Made by a program: the position numbers and the translations under genes. From contig VCJN01001728.1 of NCBI GenBank assembly GCA_006384855.1, positions 124,001-188,000 on the forward strand: DNA of 64,000 nt, read 5' to 3'. Source of the DNA: Tetraselmis striata. Taxonomy: Eukaryota; Chlorophyta; Chlorodendrophyceae; Chlorodendrales; Chlorodendraceae. The notes beneath the pieces were generated by a model. That model did not search any database. It was not told the origin of the DNA and was given only the letters and a program-made list of their open reading frames with translations. How positions within the stretch are numbered: position 1 is the stretch's first letter; each line of letters begins with the position of its first letter. This document shows, in pieces, positions 34,416 through 46,900 of this stretch.

Positions 34416-34857
34416 CGTGCTTCCGATGGCGGGCCTCGTCCTCGTGATCGACTTCATGCAGGAAGGCAGACATGCCGGGGACGTGATAGGACATAATTTG
34501 CCACTCCGGTCCCGGCATCATCGCGCATGTGTTGGGGTGCAAGCTCTCGAAAATGCGGAAGCAAGGGGTGACACCCGCGAGGTCCTTGCATCTCGGGCAT
34601 CCTGTTGCGAACGCATGGTTGACGCCTCCCTTGGGCTGACTGACGTGGACATCTTGTGCAAGCAAGAGGAAAGCAAGGCCATGGCGCGAGTATGTCGCAG
34701 CGTCCTCGTTTCCTTGGCAGACGTCCGTGCGGTAGCGGTCGTCCGCGACGCCGAGGGGGACGAGAGATTTGCTCTGCGCCAGGCACCCAGTGCACAGATT
34801 CCGGGCCTTCCGGAGCTCGGCAAGGACCTCCGGCCGATTTTGTTCCAGCCACGGCAC
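34210..34857 (-). CDS. Unrecognised 215-codon ORF with two CxxC pairs
   Basis: This is the best coding candidate of the 33-36 kb block. It contains NLCTGCLAQS and later GCPRCKDL, a possible zinc-binding pair. It also has PGPEWQIMSYHVPGMSAFLH and an acidic/basic C-terminal helix region (AAAKEMRHWYPEAH). Its last about 70 codons are repeated 597 bp further on. No family was recognised. The neighbouring frames at 35,301-34,942 and 35,892-35,461 are on the same strand and could be upstream exons of a transposon-like or unknown gene. Confidence 0.4.
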   Translation of the reverse strand: MPWLEQNRPEVLAELRKARNLCTGCLAQSKSLVPLGVADDRYRTDVCQGNEDAATYSRHGLAFLLLAQDVHVSQPKGGVNHAFATGCPRCKDLAGVTPCFRIFESLHPNTCAMMPGPEWQIMSYHVPGMSAFLHEVDHEDEARHRKHETARTTAAAKEMRHWYPEAHIRDDEYILADVRAAVAEATAGNTDEQEMRRERINRKGWDYPHLRSEGR

Positions 34858-34941
34858 GACGCCAAGCGGCGATGCTGTTGCGACTTCCCACTGGGCGGAG
34901 ATGCATGGAGAGGCATGCGCGAGGGTGAGATTCCACCCCGA

Positions 34942-35892
34942 CTAGCGTCTAACACATAATGGCACTGTGGAAGGCGAAGGGGGGTGGCTCACGATTCCAA
35001 GTGCAGCCCACTTCAAGGCGTCGACAATTGTCACATCTCGCCCCCTCCGGGCGGCAGTGAGTGGCGCGCAGCAATTGAGAAAGATGATGAGGAGCAGCCC
35101 TCCCGCCACGCCGTCGACATGGGCAGGACCCGAGCCGCAGTCCGGGTCTGCCATGACGAGGGCCTTGTGCCGGGTAATGTAACCAAGGGACGAGATTCGC
35201 AGCTGCCGGTGAGCTTCTTGGACATACTGGTTGCAAATCCCCCGCATCTCGTTGTACACAAGCCGGTGGTCTTCGGAGGCCAGGAAGGCCCGCATGTTCA
35301 CCGTGCTCTCGTCCCGCCCCTCCCTTGCAGTATGAGGTCATCGGGTCATGCGGATCGTGAGGTGATAGAGGTCGTTGGCAGACAAGGACGAAAACACGAA
35401 ACGGGTGAAAATGGGGCGGGTGTCACCACTCATGTCGAGATGCGCGACGGCGAGGTGCGCTTAACGCAGCCCACGGCGCCCTGATGAGAGATGCGAGCGA
35501 AGATGCGAGTCCGCGTACCGTTGGAGTTGCTCCATGGAGAGGGTCCAAAGGTGGCACACCTTGAGGCGTGGGGGGTCAGGCTGAGGTTCGAGGTGAGGCG
35601 AAGGCTGCGAATCTCCGGCCCCAGGCCATGGTGGTCCGCTTCGATGTTGCACATCGCTGGGCTGCAGGGGCCTCATGGGCTGAGTCGTGGGTATTGGCGC
35701 ATGGGACGCCCTCCTGCCCGAACGCAAGTGCATATGCGGAGAATCTTGCGCCATGGGGTTCACTAGCAGTGTGTCGAGAGCCCTCGTTGGTTCAAAACCA
35801 AGTGCAACCGCAGATGCCCCCGCCACATGACTATGCAAGCGGGCAGAGGTGCGTTTTGCTCTGCGAGGACGGTCTGCCATGCTTATGTGCAC
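34942..35892 (-). other. Two further unrecognised minus-strand ORFs, possible upstream exons
   Basis: The frame at 35,892-35,461 starts with a basic, proline-rich stretch (MADRPRRAKRTSARLHSH, MHLRSGRRASHAP). The frame at 35,301-34,942 reads EMRGICNQYVQEAHRQLRIS and then LGYITRHKALVMADPDCGSG. Both have coding-like composition, but junctions to the ORF at 34,857 could not be fixed. Confidence 0.3.
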
Positions 35893-36069
35893 CGAGAAGC
35901 GCGAAGATGCCTCGAAGAATACAAGCGCGAGGATGCATGCGAGTGGTAGATGAGTGAAATGCTCAGTGGCGGGGTAGCATTCGAGGCAAAAACGGTTCGC
36001 ATGGAAGGGTAGCGACGCATCTCGTTAAAGGGCGGTGGACATATGTGTAGTACATAGTGAAGATTCATT

Positions 36070-37600
36070 TCACTAGCTAGGTGAATAGTACCTCGTACAG
36101 TGTTGGCAAGAAGAGAAATGTGTCAAAGCTCAGTTTCACAGAACATTCGTACAGTACTAGGCGTAACTCAAATTTGCAGCCCCCAAAAGAAAGGGGTACA
36201 AATTCGAGTTAAGGGGGGGAGTAATTTTGAGTCCAGAAAATGTGCCCATTTTGACTCAATAATTGCCCTTTTTCCCACTCAAACTGATCCGCAGCCGTGG
36301 CCATGGGCACCACGATGTACTTGACCATGTACTGCATAATCTTGAACTCAAGCAATCTGGGCACCAACACCTTCACATCATTTGGCAGCGAGCTCGTGGT
36401 CACTCTCGTTAGCAGCACCAACAGTGCGCCCCCCCCCCCCCTCCCCGCCGGGAGGGAGTCAAAGCTCTGCGTCCGGCACCATGTCCTTGAGTTCATCTCT
36501 GGGTACGTGTTGTCGAGAGGCGCTGCCTGCTTGAACAAGTCATCCACCTCCCGGCGTACAGCGATACCCAAATAGTGGTAAACAAGGTAAAGGGTACTGG
36601 TACTCGTACCACCTCGGAAATACTCGCGTCACCCGCCATGATATGAAGCTCGCACATTCCAACACTTGCCTAAATAAGATAAAAGTGGCGTAACGACCAC
36701 CAGTGATCACATTGTGACACAGTGTACACGCTGTGGGAGGTTAAACGTCGCCGGGCCCAATCTCTTCATGCTGTATTTAAAAGCAAAAGACGACGGGAGC
36801 TGTCGGGAGCATCGCTGAGAGCGTTGCGCATGAACATGCACGGGGACGAGATGAGCATACAATGGGTCGTAAGGCTATATGCATAGCAGCGCACAACTAC
36901 ACAAGTAGCGGGGCGCAAGGCATACCAAACATAAGTGCGACGTCACGCCAGACTACACGTTCGGTCTGCACAATTAGCTCTCTGCTGCAGATGTAGAGGC
37001 CGTGATCCTTGCCATGGCGCTTGGCATTGCTGCCCCGTCGACACGGTAGTAAAGATTAAATGCTGTTTGTTCCCGCGCGTCAAAGCAACGGCACACACAG
37101 GGCGAGATGGGACATTGCTTCTTGAGGAACAGGAATTTATCGCCGCTTCATCGCGCTATCGGTAAACTTAACAAAACAGGCGCCAATGGTACGGTACGTG
37201 GGAATATGCATGTCAGTCCGATGCAAGGATTACACCAAAATCAGTGACGGGCCTTGTGTTGCCGGACAGCGCAAGGATGGTGCGGGGATGCGCTGATTGT
37301 GTCAGTAGCTGCGGGGACATCGGAGAAGTGCGATGTCGCAAGGGTATGCCAATCCTAAAATTTGTAATTTCTGGCTATTTTGTTCTTGCCAGGGTACCAA
37401 CTACACGGGCCAGCTGTCTCACGGCCCGACTACATGAACCCGCATAGGGTCTGCTGCCCCGATAAGGTGGCATCGCACGTAGCATGTAGTCCTCTGAAGG
37501 CCAATCGAATTCCCCCAGCAGCCATCGCTCGTTGCATTCACTCAATCTGCCAACCATGCCTTTACGGTGCAGCATGGTTCTCACTTCCGCGAGGGGGGTA
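36070..37600. other. Intergenic region, no gene recognised
   Basis: The stretch contains a 120-codon minus frame (36,571-36,209) crossed by a C run at 36,427-36,442 and otherwise short ORFs. No recognisable domain, RNA gene or repeat was found. Confidence 0.4.
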
Positions 37601-37613
37601 TACCAATCCTACT

Positions 37614-37618
37614 TTACA
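37614..37618 (-). promoter_or_regulatory. TGTAA polyadenylation signal of the GT64 fusion gene
   Basis: TTACA on the plus strand, i.e. TGTAA on the minus strand, lies 70 bases beyond the stop codon at 37,688. Confidence 0.6.
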
Positions 37619-37687
37619 ATGTCGGTTGGGTTACCGGTCTGAATGCAGCTCTGACAAGGACCCTACCGGGCAGAGCGCACGCTGGCT

Positions 37688-40600
37688 CTAAGCAGGGCAC
37701 TTCAGTTGGGTCCGCTCGACAGGCAGCGTGAAGCCGTGGTGCGCCTCCAGCCAGCGCACGCATGCCATGCGCATATCCGTCCAGTCTGAGGCCAGGCTGA
37801 GAGAGGAGCCGCGGTTGTCCAAGTCCACGCGCAGGGAGCCGGGGTTGATCGCCATCGGGGGTTTGCCGCTCAGCTTAGCCACCATAGCCACCATGGCCAG
37901 GTCCTCGCAGAAGTGCAGCTCGCCCCCTGGCGCCTGTCCCTCCGGATTGACGTAGGCCGTCACCTGCTTGTCGTCCAGGTAGGTGTCCAGGTACTCTCGG
38001 CGGAACAGCATGGTTTTGCCCACCACCACGGAGTACTCACCCCGTCTGTTGGGATGGAACTGGTACGCGCCCTCATGCACGGCCTTGGGGTCCAGACCAA
38101 AGAGGCGCTGCTTGTCGCGCGACCAGTGGGTGTGCATGCAGCGGAGCAGCGGCTCCGCCAGCTTGATGTCGTCGTCGACAATGAGCACCGCCTCGGTGAG
38201 CACCTCACGGGAGACGCGGAAGCGGTTGTTCATGCTGTTGGTGGCAAAGGCCTTCAGGATGAGCTTGGAGGCGAAGGGCTCCAGGTCAAACGGCGCCGGT
38301 GCGCCGTTGAGCACCAGCACGATGTAGCGCACGATGGGCATGGCGTGGTATGCGGCGATGTTGGCGCGCAGGTCGGCGGCGCGCAACGACCCCGGGTGCG
38401 TGGCCAGCACCACCGTGAGGCGGCCCGGCTCTGGCGCAGGTGGCGCGACAGCGGGCAGCCCTGGCAGCGACGCCCGCTTGCGCCCGATGAAGTAGATCCC
38501 CTGATTCTTGAGGCGGCGCAGCTCGGGCGTGTCCCTCGTGTCATACACCGTGTCAAACAGCCCCGCGAAGCGGTTGGCGAAGCTGGTCTTCAGGCGGATG
38601 GGGTGCAGCTGAAACTCGCGCTCGTGATCCGGCACGCCCTTGTACGCGTCCCACAGGCGGTCATGCCACACAAACAGGCCGCCCGGGCGCAGCATGTGAT
38701 ACACCTTCTCAAAGGTCGTGAATGCGTCCAGAACGTGCTCAATGACGTTGATCATGATGACGGTGTCGAAGGCGTGCGTGAGGTCCGGGATCTCCTCGGC
38801 CGGGAAGGACAGTACCGTGTTCTCGCGCACTCCCGGCGCGGAGAGCAGCCCTGCCTTGAACGACGAGCGGCGCACGTTTGTCATGTAGTGGAAGGTCCCC
38901 GGGTCCAGCAAGGTGAGCGACTTGGCTGTGTGCCCTGAAGCCAGGATGGTCTTGACCTGCGTGAAAGGGCCGCACGCAACCTCCACCGTGTCGCCCATGT
39001 CCGCCGGCAGGGAGGTGTACCCCTGGTAGGACACCTTGTGCGCCTCGTTGCGGTCCTCATCCGTGTCCCGGGTATCCCACGTCTCCTGCTCCACCGACTG
39101 CGCCCCCTGCCAGCGCTCACGCGACACGGCAGCCGTGCCGTATTCAGGGTGGTAGAAGCAGCGGTCGTCGCGCGGGCCGCACGGCGGTTTCGGCATCGGC
39201 GTCGAGCAGTCGGCTCCGCCCCAGCCCACGTTGCAGAACTTCAACCCAAGAAACATGCGGAAGCGCTCACCGGCGCCCTGCGGCGGCGACGCTGGCGCTG
39301 CTGGGGGTGAGGCCTGGGTGGCCACGCGGCACAGGCACGACTCACGTGGGCACGCCACTGGAATTGCAGCAGGCGCCGCCTGCCGGTTGGGCAAAGCCTG
39401 CACTGCTGCCTGCGGCAGGGGGAGCACCGGCAATGGGATGATGCGGAGGGTGGGGGAGCACACCTGGAAGTGCTTTGCGCCATGGGCGTACGCCCCAATG
39501 CACCACCCCTTCTGCGCCCCGCGGAAGCTCCATCCGTCCGGCAGCTCCTGCGCATACTGCACCACCTGCCCCCGCGCCGCCAGATCCTCCCACGCGTGCA
39601 GCACGGCCGGGAAGCTGCTCACGCAGTCGTCGATCAGGAGCAGGTGCCCCGCAGGGTTGGCTAGCCGGGCCATGTTGGCCATGTCTACCCGCGGGAAGTG
39701 GTCGTGGTGCGCTCCGTCGATGTGGATGATGTCGCACTCACCCTGCCCCCCGACCGCAGCCGGTCAAGCTGGTCAGCGCTGCTTTGTGCTGGTGGCAGGT
39801 GGGCGCAGCAGGCACAGGGCAGGGGCGGCAGGCACCTTGTACTTTGGCACAGTCTTGGTGGAGTCGCCCTTCTTGAGAGAGATGCTGCGGCCTGGGAACA
39901 TGGCCCGCACCTTGGCCAGCGCCGCGTCCTCGTAGTAGGGGCGGTCCCACATGTCAAACGCCTGATACTCCGCGTCCGGCAGCGCGTGCAGCAGGATGGT
40001 GGCGGAGTGCCCCCCGGCAAAGCCGATCTCGCAGATGCGCTTGGCCGGGCCGCTGTAGTGGCGCAGCGCCGACATGTACGACAGCGGCTGGGCCAGGTTG
40101 CCGCCGTTGAAGATGTGACCGTACACCTTGTCCGCGGGCGCGTGGGAGCGCACCACGCTGTCCAGATCGCGCAGCAGCGGGACGATTGCCGCCTCGTCTG
40201 CCTCCCGTGCCGCCACCTCCTCCTTCGACAGCGCCTGCGGTGGTGAGCTTGCTGGTGCTGGCGCCAGCGCCAGCGTGTATTCCCCTATGCACCAACCCTT
40301 CTGCGCCCCGCGATAGCTCCACCCCGCCGGCTTCACCGCCTTGTGCTCCACCACCTTTCCGGCCTGCTTGAGTGCGTTCCAGGCATTCAGCACCGCGGGA
40401 AAGCTTGACGTGCAGTCGTCCACCAGGAGCAGGTGCCCCGCCGGGTTCGCCAGCCGCTCCATGTTCCGCAGGTCCTGCGCCGGGAAGTTGTCGTGGTGCG
40501 CCCCGTCCACATGGATGATGTCGCACATGTTCTGCGCAGGCGGCACCGCCATCAGCCGCCCCACCCGGCCGCCTGCCAAGATTGAGGGGGTCACGGCGAG

Positions 40601-41601
40601 CAAGCCGCAGCCGCCAGCTCAGGGTCCAGGCAGTGGGCACGGCTCACCGAATAGGAAGGCACCGTCTTCGTTGAGTCGCCGCGGAAGATGTCAAACGGGC
40701 GGCCCGGGAACATGGCCCGCACCTTGGCCAGGGCCGCGTCCTCGTAAAAGGGCCGGTCCCACATGTCAAACGCCTGGTACACCGCGCCCGGCTTGGCGTA
40801 CATCATCACCGTGGCGGAGTGCCCCCCGGCAAAGCCAATCTCACATATCCGGCTGGCCGGGCCGCTGTAGCTGCGCAGTGCGGCCAGGTACGCCAGCGGC
40901 TGCTCCATGTTTCCGCCATTAAAGATGTGGCCATAAACTCGATTTTCCTGCGTTTTGGAGCGTATCACGCTGTCCAGCTCATCAAGGAGCGCCTTCACGG
41001 CCTCATTGTCCGGCAGGTGCCGCACACCCGCGGCCGTCAGCCCGGCCCCCGGGACTGCAGCCGTCCGGAGCGTAGGACTCGGCTGGGCCTGAGGCATTTG
41101 GTGGCGCCGGGGCCTATCTGGTAGCCGGGATATAGGTGATGCTGCTGGATCATGCCTTTCAGCCGCCCCTCTAGGCGACGAGGCTGGTGGCGGCAGCTGA
41201 ACCTGCTGCGCATTGCTGGCTGCAGCCTTCTGCTGGGCGGCCACAGCGGCTTCCGCCATCGCCTTCGCAAGGGCCCTGCACACCATGGCGCAGGTGGCTG
41301 GATTTTTTGCTGCTCCTAGAATGCGATGCTCATCAGGTGGCGGGGCTGTGAAGGGTGCGGGAGTTTGGCAGACGCCCATGTGCAGGCTCATGAGGCACGG
41401 ATAGATGCGCCGATAGAGGCGATAAACTGCGCAGTAATCCTCATACCTATTCATTTATTTCAGGGGGGGGGGGGGGGGGGGGCGGGGGCGGCGGCGCTCT
41501 TACTGTTCGGATACGCCGCGGCCGACGGCGGTGTACTGCTGCAGCACAGTGGCGACGCAGTATCCAGCCAGGAACGTGAAGGCCGCGAATAAATGACGCA
41601 T
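37688..41601 (-). CDS. Triple SAM-methyltransferase / GT64 exostosin-like glycosyltransferase fusion, type II membrane protein
   Basis: Four exons join in phase: 41,601-41,504, 41,446-40,648, 40,531-39,836 and 39,742-37,688, giving 1,215 aa. The N-terminus MRHLFAAFTFLAGYCVATVL is a signal anchor, so a Golgi/ER lumenal protein is likely. Two related methyltransferase domains follow (about 180-395 and 410-640), each with GHIFNGGN, motif I RICEIGFAGGHSAT, FDMWDRP(F/Y)YEDAAL, CDIIH(V/I)DGAHHD and HLLL(V/I)DDC. A different third methyltransferase (about 705-900) has VEVACGP, FDTVIMINVIEHVLDAF and LRPGGLFVWHDR. The GT64 domain (about 975-1,205) shows VVLATHPGSLRAADLRANIA, FATNSMNNRF, the metal-binding VLIVDDDIKL and CEDLAMVAMVAKLSGKPPM, as in EXT/EXTL C-terminal domains. 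GT64 enzymes transfer GlcNAc/GalNAc-type sugars. Combined sugar transfer and O-methylation is an inference. Confidence 0.88.
41462..41482. repeat. Poly-G tract in intron 1 of the GT64 fusion gene (sense poly-C)
   Basis: The G run on the plus strand sits just before the AG acceptor of exon 2. It forms a C-only polypyrimidine tract in the transcript. Confidence 0.9.
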
Positions 41602-41604
41602 CGC

Positions 41605-43035
41605 AGAGTAGCCCGCCGTGCTCGAAACGGCGCGGTCGGGGCCTCGGCCACGAGAGGGGCCGGTAAGGGTACGTGTAGCCTGTTGCGGCGTGTTGCAGAG
41701 GGCGCGACGTTAGTCGGCGGGCGTCTGCCACTAGAATTCGTTCTGCTAGTGGGAAATACCCAGCATAAAAAAAGACACAAGATAGTAACAGAAAGCAGTC
41801 ACAAAATACGCGCAACATCGACAGTGAGATTGCAGCCAGCCACCCACCTTCGAGGGCTAGGGCTTGGCGGGCAGGGGAAACATGCCACCGGCCAGGCCTA
41901 CGTGGGAGGCTGCCAACTACAGCTTCGAGAGGCAGGGCGGGCGCGACTCGGAATTGGCTGTCGAGCGGCAGAAACGATCCTGTGCCAAGTTGACGTCAAC
42001 AAGTAACGCCAGCGGGGCGAAAAGTGGGAAGTAAGGGTGCCGGTATCCGCTTGCGGGGGAGAGGTCCGGGCGGGCAGGGGCAGCAGGAGTGACTGGCGCC
42101 TGGGATGGTGTCACCTGCGGCGGCGAGATGCAGCGCGCCGCGCTGGCCGCCCGACGACGTTCTTGTAGCGACTGTATGATCGGCGGGACGCCAGCGCATG
42201 TTGCTACGAGTACAAGTACCGTACTGCTCGCTTGTAGCAGATAGGGTGCTGCTCCGCGCTGCTGACACGCCAACGGGGGTACGGGATAGTGCAGTGATGT
42301 ACTTCTATAATAATTACTACCGCCGTTGTTGAGCCTATCCCGTACATATATTATTGCCGCCACGCCTCGCCCGCCCGCCCCGCGCCGTGCCGCGTGCACG
42401 AACCCTTACCGGCGTGCCATAGGCGGCATGCCCGTGACCCAACGCGTCCACCCGTTCCATAATGCTGATGCGCCACCAAGACGCGACCCGATAACCCCGT
42501 CGATGGTCGACGGGCTTCCAGCAAGCAGGGACTCTGATACAAATGGGTAATGCCGCGGTCTGCAGGTGGTGCAGAGCTCCTCCGAATTTTCATAACCCCA
42601 TCGGAGTTGTTGCGCGCGTGACGACCGGCAGTAGCTTGCAGCCACTACTGCAGCTGGCGCGTGTGCTACTGCTGGTGCTATATGGCCGAAGTATGCAGTT
42701 GTGGCGCGAGGCAAAGTCGAACTGCAGGGAGCCCACGGTTGACTGCGGTTCGATGTTGGTCACCGCCACGCGGCGCTGAAGCAGCGGAAGTGCGCGCGTG
42801 ACCCACCACCACAACAGGTGTTTACCCGTTGCACCTGAGACGCCGCTGTTAAAGCGAAGCTTCCTGTGCACCTGACCGCCAGACCGTAACGATGTACTGG
42901 CTGCGCTTCCGGATTTGGAGGCAAAGCCCTGCTGCCAGGCGCCTGTCTCCCTGGAAAACATGGTCACGCGCGCCGCCTTCCCCGAGCCTTCTGCTCTTAT
43001 AGTCACTCCACGAACTGTACAGCAGGTGCTGCATC
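41605..43035. other. Region upstream of the GT64 fusion gene; weak minus-strand ORF
   Basis: This must hold the promoter and leader of the GT64 gene. The minus-strand frame 43,006-42,590 contains MFSRETGAWQQGFASKSGSA and then an Arg/Ser-rich stretch reminiscent of an organelle transit peptide, but nothing recognisable follows. I see no strong second gene. Confidence 0.3.
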
Positions 43036-43044
43036 TCTATTATG

Positions 43045-43160
43045 CCCCCCCCCCCCCCCCCTTTATCCCATTTCGATCTATTTGTGAAATCTTTCTTAAG
43101 TATATATCATATATCATGATGTGTGTGTATGTGTGTGTGTGTGGGGGGGGGGGGGGGGGG
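43045..43160. repeat. Low-complexity cluster: poly-C, AT-rich/(GT)n and poly-G
   Basis: A C run (43,045-43,061), then a TATATCAT-rich stretch, a (GT)n tract and a G run (43,143-43,160) follow each other within 120 bp. The C and G runs could pair in one strand as a hairpin. Confidence 0.9.
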
Positions 43161-43414
43161 TAGGTGGGTGGGTGTAACAAGTTCTTGTCACATTCAGCAA
43201 TTGGACAAAATGCAGTTTTGTTTATTGAGTTGATGAGGGGTTGCACTCCCTTGTTATTGTGAACATCTTTATTCACTACCATCACCATTGCAACGCGCTA
43301 TTGTATTGTAGTTCTTTGGTGGGGCACTAATTAGTCGATGGATCCTTGGGTTGGCGGGCGTGACTTGAAGGCGTGGCTTGGGCGCGTACGCTGAGTTGGA
43401 TGGCGGGTGGTTGC

Positions 43415-43770
43415 CGCAGGTGTGCTATAGATGCCTCGATCTCCGGGGCAAGGGCAAGAGCTTCTGGCGCGGGCTGGACGAGGCGCTGCGGGATGCTTCC
43501 CCCCGCCTAGCTGCACGATGCCTACCTGCATGAGTGGCTCTTGCATTATGCCTCCGTCGGGACCGAGAAGCTCATGGTGCTCGTCCTTGCCTGGCCACGT
43601 TTAGTGGCCCCTAGCGCGGCGTTCCTCAGGGCCTGGAGCGGCGGGACTAGGGGCTTGCATGCTCGGCCAGAAACTTATGTGGCGGCGGTTAGCGCGCTGT
43701 CGCTACATCCGGATGCGGACATGCTTGACGAGGGGTGGGAATGTGGGGGGCAGGGGGAGGGGGGGGGGGG
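43415..43770 (+). CDS. Unrecognised possible exon(s)
   Basis: After an AG acceptor at about 43,418 the frame reads VCYRCLDLRGKGKSFWRGLD. After a second possible acceptor (CCTAG, about 43,508) another frame reads LHDAYLHEWLLHYASVGTEK and continues through YVAAVSALSLHPDADMLDEG. The composition is coding-like but no family was recognised and no gene could be completed. G runs follow at about 43,757-43,778 and 43,860-43,878. Confidence 0.3.
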
Positions 43771-43929
43771 GGGGGGGGAAGCGCAGTTTTCGCCACTCTG
43801 GCCAGTCAGGGCACCGTTTCTGTGACTGTCAAGCACTCCCAGCAGCTGCGAGGGCAATTGGGGGGGGGGGGGGGGGGGTGAGGGGAGAGAGTTCCATTGT
43901 TGTGTGGAAGCGAGCGTGGCAGTAGGGAT

Positions 43930-46900
43930 TAGAAATGTTTTTGCAACTACGACAGACTGCAGATATCTATCAGCATTCTGATTGTCCAGCACATTTACAT
44001 GCGTACCAAGTCTCATTTCTCCAGGCAGATGAAGTTATTGAAGTATTTATCCTTGCAACACAAACCACAGATGATGCAACATGCATCACAGAATTGACAT
44101 AACAGGACACGGTGCCAATGATGGGAGCAATGAGTAGGGATCAAAGCAAAGACGCCGCTCAATCAGTATTGAGCGGTGCTGCTTGCACGTGTTCGCGTCA
44201 TGGACTTGGTCATGTCATGAAGGGACCAGGACCCGAGGATATACTATGAGGAATTGTGCTGATGGCAAGATGTAGCTGCTCAAGTTGATGATAAGGGCTA
44301 TGATTATATATAGTAATATCAGCGGTATTGTTATTGTTGAGGATTGCTGACTTCTCGCCGCTTCTGCTGCTCCCAGTCATCTTATTTCAGTATATTTATG
44401 AATAAAACTAGCAACATCAGTCATTAATCATTAGCGGATTTAGCGCTACATGAAGACATGTACCTATTATTCTACCCCACATAATCCGTAACATATATGT
44501 GCGCACAACATTAAATAATAAGCAGGATTAATCCTCATCAGTAGTCATAGCAAGAACACGCACAACGTATGGATAATACTCTCAATTAATGAATATCCCG
44601 TATACACTATGATGCATGCCCACTCATGGTGTGACATATTGTGGGCAGCAGCATCACTGAGTGGCAGCGTGGCGCGCATATAGTAGCGTCTGGTTACAAT
44701 ACTTCCTCTAATAGCCATCAAGATTTACGCTACTGCTGGATAAAACAATTAGTAGTAATTCTGCTGGTAGAAATGCTTGTCAGCATGCTGTAAAGATTTA
44801 CTAAATATTAATAAGCAGGAATAAGATTTAGTTCCTACGAGGACTACCGCTTGTGTTAATCTCCTAGCGCTGCTTCTAGCGCTGCCGGATTTGTCACTGG
44901 CCTTTTGTAAGTCACTCGACTACTGCTGCAATACTACTTTACTGCACGGGAATAGTAAACATGCCCATGAGTGAGCATTTCAGGCGGGACTACCGCCGCC
45001 GTATTAATACCGGTACCGTAGGCTGGGGATATATATTCTAAAAATCGCGGCCGCCGTAATGCCCATACGATTAGGGTGTATGAGTTTGTGTATTGACATA
45101 CGGGTAGCTGCTGCTCAACGGGTTTGGTATGGTGAGCCCCCGCGTACAACCATAATAATCCATACAGATTATTAAATTCATATATTATTGATCGAAGCGA
45201 GTGCTCAGCGGCAGGTCGTTCATGGCTACTGGTACCATGAAGGATAAGCGATCATACACAGACCTTTATCATATATTGGCTCGTATACAGGTACTGCTCT
45301 TTCTTGGCTTGCTTGGCTGGCGGTGTGTCGCGGCGGCCGAGCAAAACGGACACTATGTGTGCTGCACAAAGTATCCGCGCTGCCAATCACAACGCTCCCC
45401 ACCCACCCAAAACCGACGCCCCTCGGAGTCTCGGAGATCCCCCCCCCCCCCCCCCCCCCCCCGGGGCGACTCACCTCGCCTCCTGTTCCACGACGCCCCG
45501 CGGCACATCTTTCCTGCCAGCGCACCAAGGGATCCGGTGCCCGGACTACTTGTCAAGGTTTGAGGCGGCCCGCCGCCCGTTGCGAGTTCGTGACTGGTTC
45601 TGTTCGTTCGTCTGGTGCCCTACCGCCATGCAGCAGCGCGGGCGCGACTCCCGCTTGTCAAGCCTTCGGACCAATGAGTCGCATCGCTGTCCGCGGCGCA
45701 ACGCCGTCTCGAACCACGCCACTTCGGCAACAAGTTGCATCCTCGCTGTGCTCGTATGCGCGTGAGTAGACCGATCCTGGTATGAGTGGCTGACGGGACT
45801 GGGCACCGAAAGCCGCTTAAGCCCGCCCGGCTCTGTGCAGAGGCAAACCAACAGCACTATCAAATACCAGTACTCTACAGTCTTACGGCGCGGACCGCAG
45901 GCGGTCCCGCGGGATCACTCCTTGATAATCGCTAGTGGCTAGGGTTGCTTTATTTGCTGCCGCTGTCCGGAGTAATCCTTATCGTCCGCCACGCGCCAGC
46001 ATATAGGTCGCTACCTGTAGCGCTACAGGTATGCGGTAAACGAAGTTTCGGTCCATCGACAGTTTGGATCCTGAACCCGTGCGGATTACGACTACGGGTT
46101 CCGACGCACTACCGTAATACTAAAAATAATCACTCTTAAAACGTAGTTTTATCCTAAACCCTGGATTGTGACTACGGGTTCCGACGCATTTACTTAAAAC
46201 AATTATTATAAGAAAGCGCCCGCCGTTGCCTGTCTATAAAAGGAATATATGGCGAACATGTTACGAACCCTTGTATGTATATCAAGTGCCGACAGGCACC
46301 CAACAATCTTCTCATAATAATATTGCCAGTTTCTTGTGAGTCGGCACCCTAATAGACATACTGCTTGTCGTCGCAGCACGTGATATACATACATTGTACT
46401 CGTACCTACATTCGTCGTATACTATTGTCAATTACTTGTAACCATGAAGTTCGCGACATATGTATGGATGTATATATTTACATACATATATAAAAATACA
46501 TATATATGTCTATATATGTAGGAGCAGAAAGGGAGGCATTATGGTGTATATAGATAGGGGTGGCGGCATGGGTAAATAGAGACCCCTACATGTACTCATG
46601 CTACTGGGCTCATTATATAAAGACTAACATCTCCTGAGATACGGGCAGGTATAACCGTGATATGATGGGAAAACCATGTTGGTAAGTGTTGCTCCATTGC
46701 AGATTGGGTGGTAGCAGGCGGCTCATACTATCCTCAACGCAGCAGTAATATAGTGGTCAGCATTAATGCTTTTTGACACATAGGGCCGTTATGGGCTGTT
46801 GCCCAAAACTGTATTAGGCAAGTGGCCTATGCTCTCTGGACCCCAAAACAAAGCGCACATGGTATTGCACGGGGATTCATCGAAGGAGCTGGTGAAATAT

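Noticed and set aside
37913-38938. 341-codon plus-strand ORF
   Set aside because: It is the antisense shadow of the GT64 fusion exon, whose domains are unambiguous on the minus strand.
41447-41818. Minus-strand 123-codon ORF with polyproline as first exon of the GT64 gene
   Set aside because: Another frame gives a signal anchor ending at a GTAAGA donor that joins the next exon in phase; the polyproline comes from the intronic C run.
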